A stretch of 64,000 nt of DNA from Streptomyces luomodiensis (GTDB taxonomy: Bacteria; Actinomycetota; Actinomycetes; Streptomycetales; Streptomycetaceae). Positions 10,200 through 16,290 of the stretch are shown here, in pieces. The first letter of the stretch is position 1. Every line of letters starts with the position of its first letter. The notes below the pieces were generated by a model. The model was not told where the DNA came from. It searched no databases and was given only the letters and a program-made list of their open reading frames with translations. The stretch lies in the NCBI RefSeq assembly GCF_031679605.1, contig NZ_CP117522.1:744001-808000 (forward strand), written 5' to 3'. Both the position numbers and the translations under genes were made by a program.

Positions 10200-10628
10200 A
10201 TGGCACAGAACATGACCAAGGATCAGTGGCAGAAGTTCCTGATGGAGGGCACCCGCACCGCGAAACTGTCGACCGTGCGGGCCGACGGAAGCCCGCACCT
10301 GGCACCCGTGTGGTTCCTGCTCGACGGTGACGACCTCGTCTTCAACACAGGTCAGGACACGGTCAAAGGACGCAACTTGGCCCGGGACGGCCGGGTCGCC
10401 ATCTGCGTGGACGACGACAGGCCGCCGTTCGCCTTCGTCACGCTGCGGGGGCACGCCGAACTCATCGACGACCTGAAGCAGGTCCGCGACTGGGCCACCC
10501 GGATCGCCGCCCGTTACATGGGCGAGGACCGCGCCGAGGAGTACGGCGCCCGCAACGGTGTGCCGGGCGAGCTGCTGGTCAGGGTCCGTATCGACAAGGC
10601 GCTCGCGCTCTCCGGCGTCGCCGACTAG
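10200..10628 (+). CDS. PPOX-class F420-dependent oxidoreductase
   Basis: A 142-residue split-barrel flavin/F420-binding protein. The start is ATG at 10200 (MAQNMTKDQW), with GGATGGGG just upstream. An upstream in-frame extension to 10074 overlaps the divergent roadblock gene and has no ribosome-binding site. Family segments are TVRADGSPHLAPVWFLLDGD and NTGQDTVKGRNLARDGRVA, followed by the D(D/E)RPPFAFV strand. Relatives such as mycobacterial Rv1155 bind the deazaflavin F420 and reduce or oxidise small substrates. The actual substrate cannot be read. Confidence 0.85.
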   Translation: MAQNMTKDQWQKFLMEGTRTAKLSTVRADGSPHLAPVWFLLDGDDLVFNTGQDTVKGRNLARDGRVAICVDDDRPPFAFVTLRGHAELIDDLKQVRDWATRIAARYMGEDRAEEYGARNGVPGELLVRVRIDKALALSGVAD

Positions 10629-10681
10629 CGAGATTCGACCGGAATCCATCCCTTCATGCCGCACCCCCGCCCATCCGACGT

Positions 10682-11875
10682 TCAGGGGCGCATGAGGACC
10701 TTTATCGCACCGTCCTCCTTGTGCTGGAACATCTCATAGGCGCGGGGTGCCTCCTCCAGCGGCATGCGGTGGGTGGCGAACGCGTCCACGCCCAGCGGAT
10801 CCTCGTCCGTCAGCAGCGGGAAGATGTCGTCGACCCAGCGCCGCACGTTCGCCTGGCCCATCCGCAGCTGGATCTGCTTGTCGAACATGGTCATCAACGG
10901 CAGCGGATCGACCATGCCGCCGTAGACCCCGCTGAGGGAGATCGTTCCGCCGCGCCGCACCAGCGCGATGGCCAGCCGCAGCGCCGCCAGCCGGTCCACC
11001 CCGGCCTTCTCCGTGAGCTTGGCGGCCCAGTCCCTCGGCAGGAAACCCGTGGCCCGCTGGGCGGTCCGGCCGACCGGGCTGCCGTGGGCCTCCGTTCCCA
11101 CCGCGTCGATGACCGCGTCCGGTCCGCGGCCGTCGGTGGCCGAACGGACGGCCTCGACCAGGTCCTCCTGATGGGAGAAGTCGTTGAGGTCGTAGACCTC
11201 GACGCCGTCGGCGCGCGCTCGGCGCAGCCGTTCGGGGACCAGGTCCACACCGATGACCCGGTCGGCCGCTCCCCGTACCCTCGCCACCCGGCAGGCCATG
11301 CTTCCGATGGGTCCCAGCCCCAGAACCGCGAGCGTGCCGCCGCGCGGAACCGCCGCGTACTCGACCGCCTGCCATGCCGTGGGCAGCACGTCGGACAGAT
11401 AGACCCAGCGGTCGTCCTGGACCCCTTCGGGCACCTTGATCGGACCGTATTGGGCCTGCGGCACCCGCAGATACTCCGCCTGACCGCCGGCCACCGCGCC
11501 GTAGAGCTTGGTGTAGCCGAAGATCTCCGCGCCCATGCCGTGCTCGACGACCTGGGTGGTCTGGCACTGTGTGGGCAGACCGGAGCGGCACATCCAGCAG
11601 TGCCCGCAGGCGATCTGGAACGGCACCACGACACGGTCGCCGGGCCTGAGGTTCGTCACTTCCGGGCCGGTCTCCTCGACGATGCCCATCGGCTCGTGGC
11701 CGAGGATGTCGCCGGGGGTCATAAAGGGTGTGAGCACCTCGTACAGATGGAGGTCGGAGCCGCACAGTCCCGTGGTGGTGATCCGGACGATCGCGTCCGT
11801 CGGCTCCTTGATGATCGGGTCCGGCACCGTCTCCACCGTCACCTCACGTCGACCCTGCCACGTCACCGCTCGCAT
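10682..11875 (-). CDS. Zinc-dependent alcohol/formaldehyde dehydrogenase family protein
   Basis: A 397-residue medium-chain dehydrogenase. The catalytic zinc motifs are GLCGSD and GHEPMG. The four structural-zinc Cys are seen in CGHCWMCRSGLPTQC, and the Rossmann motif is VLGLGPIGSMA. Length and the YEVLTPFMTPGDILGHEPMG segment resemble the glutathione-independent formaldehyde dehydrogenase/dismutase branch. The start is ATG at 11875, preceded by GAAGGGA. It overlaps the 3' end of the upstream roadblock gene by 32 nt, so the two are probably translated from one mRNA. Confidence 0.88.
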   Translation of the reverse strand: MRAVTWQGRREVTVETVPDPIIKEPTDAIVRITTTGLCGSDLHLYEVLTPFMTPGDILGHEPMGIVEETGPEVTNLRPGDRVVVPFQIACGHCWMCRSGLPTQCQTTQVVEHGMGAEIFGYTKLYGAVAGGQAEYLRVPQAQYGPIKVPEGVQDDRWVYLSDVLPTAWQAVEYAAVPRGGTLAVLGLGPIGSMACRVARVRGAADRVIGVDLVPERLRRARADGVEVYDLNDFSHQEDLVEAVRSATDGRGPDAVIDAVGTEAHGSPVGRTAQRATGFLPRDWAAKLTEKAGVDRLAALRLAIALVRRGGTISLSGVYGGMVDPLPLMTMFDKQIQLRMGQANVRRWVDDIFPLLTDEDPLGVDAFATHRMPLEEAPRAYEMFQHKEDGAIKVLMRP

Positions 11876-12368
11876 CGCCGTGTCCCTTCGCCGTGGTCGT
11901 CGGCATCGTCTTCCGAGGGGTGTTCCGGGTACCCGCGCGAACCCGGCCGAACCGTCGGCGGCGGGACCACGGTCCGCGCCCGCGGTCCACCAGGGCCACG
12001 AGCCGGTCGGTCTCCTCGGCGACCACGGCCGGGTCGGCGCCCACGGTGCCCAGGACGGCCAGACACGCGCCGTCCGCCAGCGCGGCGGCGAAGAGGGCGC
12101 CCGCCGCCGTCTCGATCATCGTCTGCCGGGGCGGGCCGCCGCGCCCCCGGCGGTGGCCCGTGCTTGCGGCGAGGTGGTGGAAGCCGGAGGCGACGGCGGC
12201 CAGGTGCTCGGCCTCCTGGCGGGAGAGTCCGCGGGACGCGCTGACGCTCGCCCCGTCGCGGGAGAGCACCACGGCATGGCGTACACCTGCGGCCTGGCCC
12301 ACGAGATCGTTCAAAATACGGTCGAGATCGGCCATGGAGCGTGCGGCAGCGCTGCGAGGCTTGGTCAT
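11844..12368 (-). CDS. Second roadblock/LC7 domain protein
   Basis: A 174-residue protein. The first 125 residues form a roadblock/LC7 domain (VRHAVVLSRDGASV, EAEHLAAVASGFHHLA, RQTMIETAAGALF), similar to the paralogue at 9676-10080. The remaining 50 residues are basic and low-complexity and coincide with the reading-through overlap with the dehydrogenase start, so the tail may be poorly constrained. The ATG is preceded by GAGGGAGA. No GTPase or conservon partner is present nearby. Confidence 0.8.
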   Translation of the reverse strand: MTKPRSAAARSMADLDRILNDLVGQAAGVRHAVVLSRDGASVSASRGLSRQEAEHLAAVASGFHHLAASTGHRRGRGGPPRQTMIETAAGALFAAALADGACLAVLGTVGADPAVVAEETDRLVALVDRGRGPWSRRRRFGRVRAGTRNTPRKTMPTTTAKGHGDASGDVAGST

Positions 12369-12559
12369 GGGCGGTCTCCCTCGGTCGGGATGCGCCGCGC
12401 CGGGCGGCGCTCCAGGTGTCCCCCTGGGCCAGGGACGCTAGACCCGGTGGGGGCGCACAGTGGGGGCGCATTACGGAACCCGTTGAAATTTGACAGAGTC
12501 AGATGCCAGAGCGATCGATCGGCGTCCAAATCTGCACTCGATGCGGCGTAGGCTGCTTG

Positions 12560-12642
12560 CCCATCGCATCGCTTCACCGTCGTATCCGCCATATCCGTTG
12601 CATATGTTGCATCTGTTATCTGTCGTATCTCTCGTATCCAAG
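12560..12642. repeat. AT-richer GTATC/ATATC short direct repeats in divergent promoter region
   Basis: Between the divergent roadblock and methyltransferase genes the composition drops sharply in GC. The words GTATC, ATATC, ATATG and TATC recur with a spacing of about 8-10 bp (for example GTATCC, CATATCC, GCATATG, GCATCTG, TATCTG, CGTATCTC, CGTATCC). This could be an array for a head-to-tail oligomerising regulator such as a MerR-like protein, or a decayed microsatellite. Confidence 0.55.
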
Positions 12643-12659
12643 GTGTCCCAGGAGTTCCC

Positions 12660-13318
12660 GTGCCACATGAGCCCTCCCACGGAAACAGCGCGGCCGACGG
12701 AGGGACTTCTTCACTCCCCGGGCGGCCGGCTGGGACAGCCGCTTCCCGGACGACGGCCCCGCCTACGCCGCCGCCGTCGCCGACCTCGGGCTCCGCCCCG
12801 GCGACGCGGTGCTCGACGCCGGATGCGGTACCGGCCGGGCGCTGCCCGCGCTGCGCGCCGCGGTCGGCCCCGGCGGGACCGTCCTCGGCGTGGACCTCAC
12901 GCCCGCCATGCTGGACGCCGCCGTACGCGAGGGCCGGGACGGCTTCGCCGACCTGGCCCTCGCCGATGTGGCGCGGCTGCCGCTGCGCGACGGCTGCCTC
13001 GACGCGGTGTTCGCCGCCGGGCTGATCTCCCATCTCGCCGATCCGGCGGACGGTTTGCGCGAACTGGCCCGGGTGGTGCGTCCCGGTGGGCGGCTCGCGC
13101 TGTTCCATCCGGTGGGGCGGGGCGCTCTCGCCGCCCGCCACGGCCGCCCCCTCACCCCCGACGATCTGCGGGCGGAGCCCCGGCTACGGCCGTTGCTGGC
13201 CGGCGCCGGCTGGCGTCTGGAGTCGTACATCGACGAGGAGACGCGCTTTCTCGCGCTCTCCGTCCGCGAACCGGGCCAGGCCGGGCGGAACGGCCCGGAC
13301 CGGAACGCTCAGGGCTGA
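12660..13318 (+). pseudogene. SAM-dependent methyltransferase with apparent single-base frameshift
   Basis: The gene has a strong start: GTG at 12660, 5 nt after AGGAG. Its first frame reads MPHEPSHGNSAADGGT and then loses similarity. From about 12707 the family sequence continues in another frame (FFTPRAAGWDSRFPDDGP), leading into motif I LDAGCGTGRA and the rest of a class I methyltransferase (VDLTPAMLDAA, FAAGLISHLADP, RPGGRLALFHP). One missing T near 12707 would restore one continuous protein of about 219 residues. The downstream frame alone has no start before a GTG at 12809, which would cut off half of motif I. This is either a natural frameshift or a sequence error. It converges on the hydrolase gene with a 10-nt overlap. 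Confidence 0.75.
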
Positions 13319-14076
13319 GCCACGACCGCCGCCGCGAAGCCGGGGGCGTTGTCGAACATCACGTTGTGTCCCGCCCCGGGCACGGTGCGGACCGCCACTC
13401 CGGCCGCCGTCAGCTCCTCATGCCCGGCGAGCTTCCCGGTGTGCCCGCCGATCAGATAGGTGCGGGGAACGCCCAGACCCAGAAGCATCTCGCGCATGGT
13501 CGGCCGCGTGCCGCGGACCAGCGCGCACGCGCTGCGGTGCAGGGCTGTCGGGTCGGCGAGCCGCATCGTCGCCCGCCACACCGGTCCGACCCGTTCCAAG
13601 GTCTCCTCGAAACCGCCGCCGCGCACGAAAGCGTCCTCCGTGTACGCGGCGATCTTGCTGCTGCCCGCCGCCGACGGCGGGTGCGGATCGAGATTGGCCT
13701 CGGTGAGCACCAGACGGGACACCAGCTCCGGACGGCGCACCGCCAGCACGATGGCGACCGATCCGCCCATGCTGTGCCCGATGAGCTCGGCGCCCCGCAC
13801 CCCGGCCGCGTCGAGGGCCGAGGCCAGCGCGTCGGCATGGTCCTCCAGTGTGTAGCCGAAATCGGCGGGACGGTCGCTGATCCCATGGCCGGGCAGGTCC
13901 ACGAAGAGCGACCGCCGGCCGGCGAGGGCCGGTACGGCGGCGATATGGGCGTGATAGACGGCCGATGTGGCGCCGAGCCCATGGACATACACGCGCGCCG
14001 CGCCGCCGTCCCCGTCCCCCGCCGTGCCGGTCCATCCGATGAGGGCCCCCTCCGGGCCGAACGATGCGTGCTGCAT
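13309..14076 (-). CDS. Alpha/beta hydrolase
   Basis: A 255-residue alpha/beta-hydrolase-fold enzyme. The oxyanion-hole segment is VYVHGLGATSAVYH, the nucleophile elbow is GHSMGG (Ser near residue 103), and a late catalytic His lies in GAGHNVMFD. An Asp/Glu acid probably sits in the preceding strand. Substrate is unknown. It is divergent from the PadR regulator gene, and its likely -10 (TATTCT on the minus strand, 14118-14113) overlaps the left arm of the PadR-type inverted repeat, so it is the probable target of that repressor. Confidence 0.88.
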   Translation of the reverse strand: MQHASFGPEGALIGWTGTAGDGDGGAARVYVHGLGATSAVYHAHIAAVPALAGRRSLFVDLPGHGISDRPADFGYTLEDHADALASALDAAGVRGAELIGHSMGGSVAIVLAVRRPELVSRLVLTEANLDPHPPSAAGSSKIAAYTEDAFVRGGGFEETLERVGPVWRATMRLADPTALHRSACALVRGTRPTMREMLLGLGVPRTYLIGGHTGKLAGHEELTAAGVAVRTVPGAGHNVMFDNAPGFAAAVVAQP

Positions 14077-14116
14077 GGCCTTCCTCCCGCCTTACGGTTC
14101 GCGTCGGACCGGAGAA

Positions 14117-14150
14117 TACCTCGGTTGCGATGTATTGCGCCTGCGAGGTA
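14117..14150. promoter_or_regulatory. Inverted repeat between hydrolase and padR, candidate PadR operator
   Basis: Perfect 7-bp arms TACCTCG (14117-14123) and CGAGGTA (14144-14150) flank an AT-richer core containing TGTATT. The left arm overlaps the hydrolase -10; the right arm contains the GAGG that serves as ribosome-binding site for the regulator's ATG at 14159. Binding could therefore repress both directions. Confidence 0.6.
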
Positions 14151-14158
14151 CCACGGTC

Positions 14159-14713
14159 ATGCGGCACAATGCGGCCATGCTGGAACTCGCCATCCTGGGC
14201 TTCCTCCACGACGCACCGCTGCACGGTTATGAGCTGCGCAAGCGGATCGCCGCGCTCACCGGACATGTGAAACCCGTGGCCGAGAGCACCCTCTACCCGG
14301 CGATCAAACGGCTGGAGAAGGCCGGTCTGCTGGCCCGCCGGCCCCAGCCGGGCGCGGGGGCAGCGCCCCGGCACGTCCTCACCCTGACCGCCGAGGGCCG
14401 CACGGAGCTGCGCCGCCGACTCGCGCATCCGCCCGACAACGCCATCACCGACGAGAACCGCTGGTTCACCGTGCTGGCGTTCCTGCGGCACCTGGACGAC
14501 CCGGCGGCACAGGCGGAGCTGCTGGAGCGCCGGATGGCCTTTCTGCGGCAGCCGTCGAGCTTTTTCTACGAGGGCGACCGGCCACTGCGGGCCGAGGAGG
14601 TGGAGGACCCCTTCCGGCGTGGCATCCTCACCATCGCGCGGGCCACCAGCCAGGCCGAACTGTCCTGGCTGCGGCGCACGCTGGACACGCTCCGGGCGGC
14701 CGCCGACGACTGA
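14159..14713 (+). CDS. PadR-family transcriptional regulator
   Basis: A 184-residue PadR-type repressor. The N-terminal winged helix (residues 6-85) has the family segments LAILGFLHDAPLHGYELRK, AESTLYPAIKRLEKAGLL and HVLTLTAEGRTEL. The C-terminal half is the helical dimerisation domain of the Vir_act_alpha_C type. The start is ATG at 14159 with GAGG 10 nt upstream; ATG at 14177 is a possible alternative. Divergent arrangement and shared inverted repeat suggest autoregulation and control of the neighbouring hydrolase. The ligand is unknown. Confidence 0.87.
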   Translation: MRHNAAMLELAILGFLHDAPLHGYELRKRIAALTGHVKPVAESTLYPAIKRLEKAGLLARRPQPGAGAAPRHVLTLTAEGRTELRRRLAHPPDNAITDENRWFTVLAFLRHLDDPAAQAELLERRMAFLRQPSSFFYEGDRPLRAEEVEDPFRRGILTIARATSQAELSWLRRTLDTLRAAADD

Positions 14714-14817
14714 GGACCGACCGCGGCCCGATCTCTCGACTCCATGGCTACTGGGTGGTTAAGGTGCGCCGACGACGGATCGTCCCTTCGGATCCGCGAG
14801 CCCAGGAGGAGGCTGCC

Positions 14818-15612
14818 GTGCCCGCCACGGAGGAGTCAGGCGACGAGGCGCTGTATGTGCTGACCGCGGTGTTGCTGACACCCGCTCAATTTCCGAGCGT
14901 GCTCGGCGACGACTATCCCGAGGCGTGTGCCGTGCTCGGGCTGGAGCCGTACGAGACGGGCTACGGACTGGTGCTGGGTCAGGACGGCGGCGGTGCCCGC
15001 TGGACGGTGGTCACCGACGATGTTTCGCTCGTGGCCTGCGCCATCGCCACCTGGGACTGCGGGATGGAGTACGCCCTGGCCATCGACGACCGGACGGTGG
15101 TCGCCTCGCTCCCCGGCTGGCCGCTCGCGGTGGCCGTGGCCGCCCCGGGCATACCGGCCCCCCATGACCCCGCTCCCGGTCCCGAGCTGGGGGACGCCGC
15201 CAGGGCTCCGCTGGCGCCGCCGGACGCCGAGCGGTGGGGCCCGGCTCAGCGAAGGCTCGGCGCCGATGAGATCGCGCTCCAGTGGGCGATCTGGCGCGAG
15301 CAGGTCGACAGCGACGTGACGTTCGTGTCCCCCGGCGAGAAGCCGCACACCGGCGTGCGGCGGGTGCTCGAAGAAGCGCGCGGCTATCTGGAGTCGCCCC
15401 CGCCGCCGGGCCGGATCCGCTCGGCGTTCGCCTCCGGTGACGCACGGACGCTCCGGGCCGACGGGCCGGGCTGGAGCATGGTGGCGCGGACCGATGACAT
15501 CGCGTTCGTGCTGCTGGACGACGCGCCAGGCGAGGTGCTGCCGGTGGGCCGCGGCCCCGAACTGCCGGGGCTGCTGACGGCACTGGACGAACTGGCCGTA
15601 CGCCCCCTCTGA
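14818..15612 (+). CDS. Conserved hypothetical protein, unknown function
   Basis: A 264-residue soluble acidic protein without signal peptide, membrane segment or motif I recognise. The GTG at 14818 is chosen because CAGGAGGAGG lies directly upstream; the in-frame ATG at 14755 has no ribosome-binding site. The sequence has a two-part layout: an N-terminal half with hydrophobic strands (ALYVLTAVLLTPAQF, VVASLPGWPLAVAVA), a Pro-rich link near residues 120-150, and a C-terminal half ending in strands (SMVARTDDIAFVLLDD). It follows padR by 104 nt on the same strand. A terminator-like hairpin follows it. Confidence 0.7.
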   Translation: MPATEESGDEALYVLTAVLLTPAQFPSVLGDDYPEACAVLGLEPYETGYGLVLGQDGGGARWTVVTDDVSLVACAIATWDCGMEYALAIDDRTVVASLPGWPLAVAVAAPGIPAPHDPAPGPELGDAARAPLAPPDAERWGPAQRRLGADEIALQWAIWREQVDSDVTFVSPGEKPHTGVRRVLEEARGYLESPPPPGRIRSAFASGDARTLRADGPGWSMVARTDDIAFVLLDDAPGEVLPVGRGPELPGLLTALDELAVRPL

Positions 15613-15976
15613 GAGCCGGCCCCCACCCGGGCCGGTCGCGGCGCCGCCTGCGAGACCCGCCGCCCGCGCGGTCGCCGCTGTCCTCTCCGCTCTGGGCCCG
15701 AGGTGCCGCCCTGGGCCCGGGGGGCCGTCCCGGGCCTCAGCGGTCATGGCCCCCGCTCCCCAGCCGGCCGGACCCTCAATGGATCGCGGGCGGTCCGCGA
15801 TCGGTGCTGCGCGGTCACTCCCGGGTGCGCACCGCCCGTGATCACGAGTCCGGCCGGCAGCCTTCCGCGGCCGCGCTCGGCGACCCGCTGCCTCAACGAC
15901 CTGGTTGCCTCAACCACCCGGCTGTTCCAATGAGCGGGCTGTTTCACGAGCCGGCCGCTTCAACGACCTGGCTGTT
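15613..15976. other. Gene-free stretch with hairpin and tandem repeats
   Basis: These 364 bases lie between the stops of two convergent genes. They hold the hairpin at 15616-15635 and, from 15878, the 17-bp tandem repeats. The middle part (15640-15877) shows no credible coding frame. Confidence 0.6.
15616..15635 (+). terminator. GC-rich hairpin after the hypothetical gene
   Basis: CCGGCCC at 15616-15622 pairs with GGGCCGG at 15629-15635 across a 6-nt loop, immediately after the stop at 15612. Confidence 0.5.
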
Positions 15977-15994
15977 TCAACGGCCCAGCTGCTT
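15878..15994. repeat. 17-bp imperfect tandem repeat, seven units
   Basis: Seven consecutive units start at 15878, 15894, 15911, 15928, 15945, 15961 and 15978, each 16 or 17 bp. The consensus is CAACGACCCGGCTGTTT; the best units are 15961-15977 and 15911-15927. The last unit runs into the 3' end of the small membrane protein gene, whose stop codon lies at 15977-15979, so the array has contributed its stop region. No inverted symmetry inside the unit, and no spacers, so it is not CRISPR-like. Confidence 0.8.
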
Positions 15995-16159
15995 ACGGGA
16001 GACCCTGCGCAGCCTGCGGCGCTGGGAGGGGTCCAGCAGCAGATAGGCCACCGCCGGCACTCCCACGATCACCAGCACCGCCGCCCAGAAGGGCAACACC
16101 CACAGCAGGGCCACACCCACCACCACACCACCGGCGGCAACCTTCGCGCGCGTGGACAT
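15977..16159 (-). CDS. Small two-helix membrane protein
   Basis: A 60-residue protein starting at ATG 16159 with AGGAGG 9 nt upstream; an in-frame ATG six codons earlier is less well placed. Residues 6-27 and 28-46 are two hydrophobic segments (VAAGGVVVGVALLWVLPFW and AAVLVIVGVPAVAYLLL), followed by a basic tail rich in Arg and ending KQLGR. This points to a membrane hairpin with a cytoplasmic positive C-terminus. I know of similar short proteins conserved in Streptomyces, but no function. The gene ends inside the 17-bp repeat array. Confidence 0.75.
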   Translation of the reverse strand: MSTRAKVAAGGVVVGVALLWVLPFWAAVLVIVGVPAVAYLLLDPSQRRRLRRVSRKQLGR

Positions 16160-16277
16160 CTCACCCGCCTCCTTCACGGCCCATAGCCGTACTCACTCCA
16201 CACAACGGACACCGACGGCGCCCGGTTCCTCCTCGCGCCGTCGTCCTGTACCCTCGGGCGACTCGGGCTCCACTAGT

Positions 16278-16290
16278 CAAATTTGAGGAA
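16278..16290 (+). promoter_or_regulatory. -10-like hexamer positioned for leaderless SNF2 helicase mRNA
   Basis: CAAATT at 16278-16283 lies six bases before the ATG at 16290. The GAGGA that overlaps this interval is only 1 nt from the ATG, too close to act as a normal ribosome-binding site. Confidence 0.4.

Noticed and set aside
12809..13318. Methyltransferase starting at the GTG 12809
   Set aside because: This would remove the N-terminus and part of motif I, and there is no ribosome-binding site, while AGGAG-GTG at 12660 is strong.
15878..15994. CRISPR array
   Set aside because: The 17-bp units are directly adjacent with no spacers and no cas genes are present.
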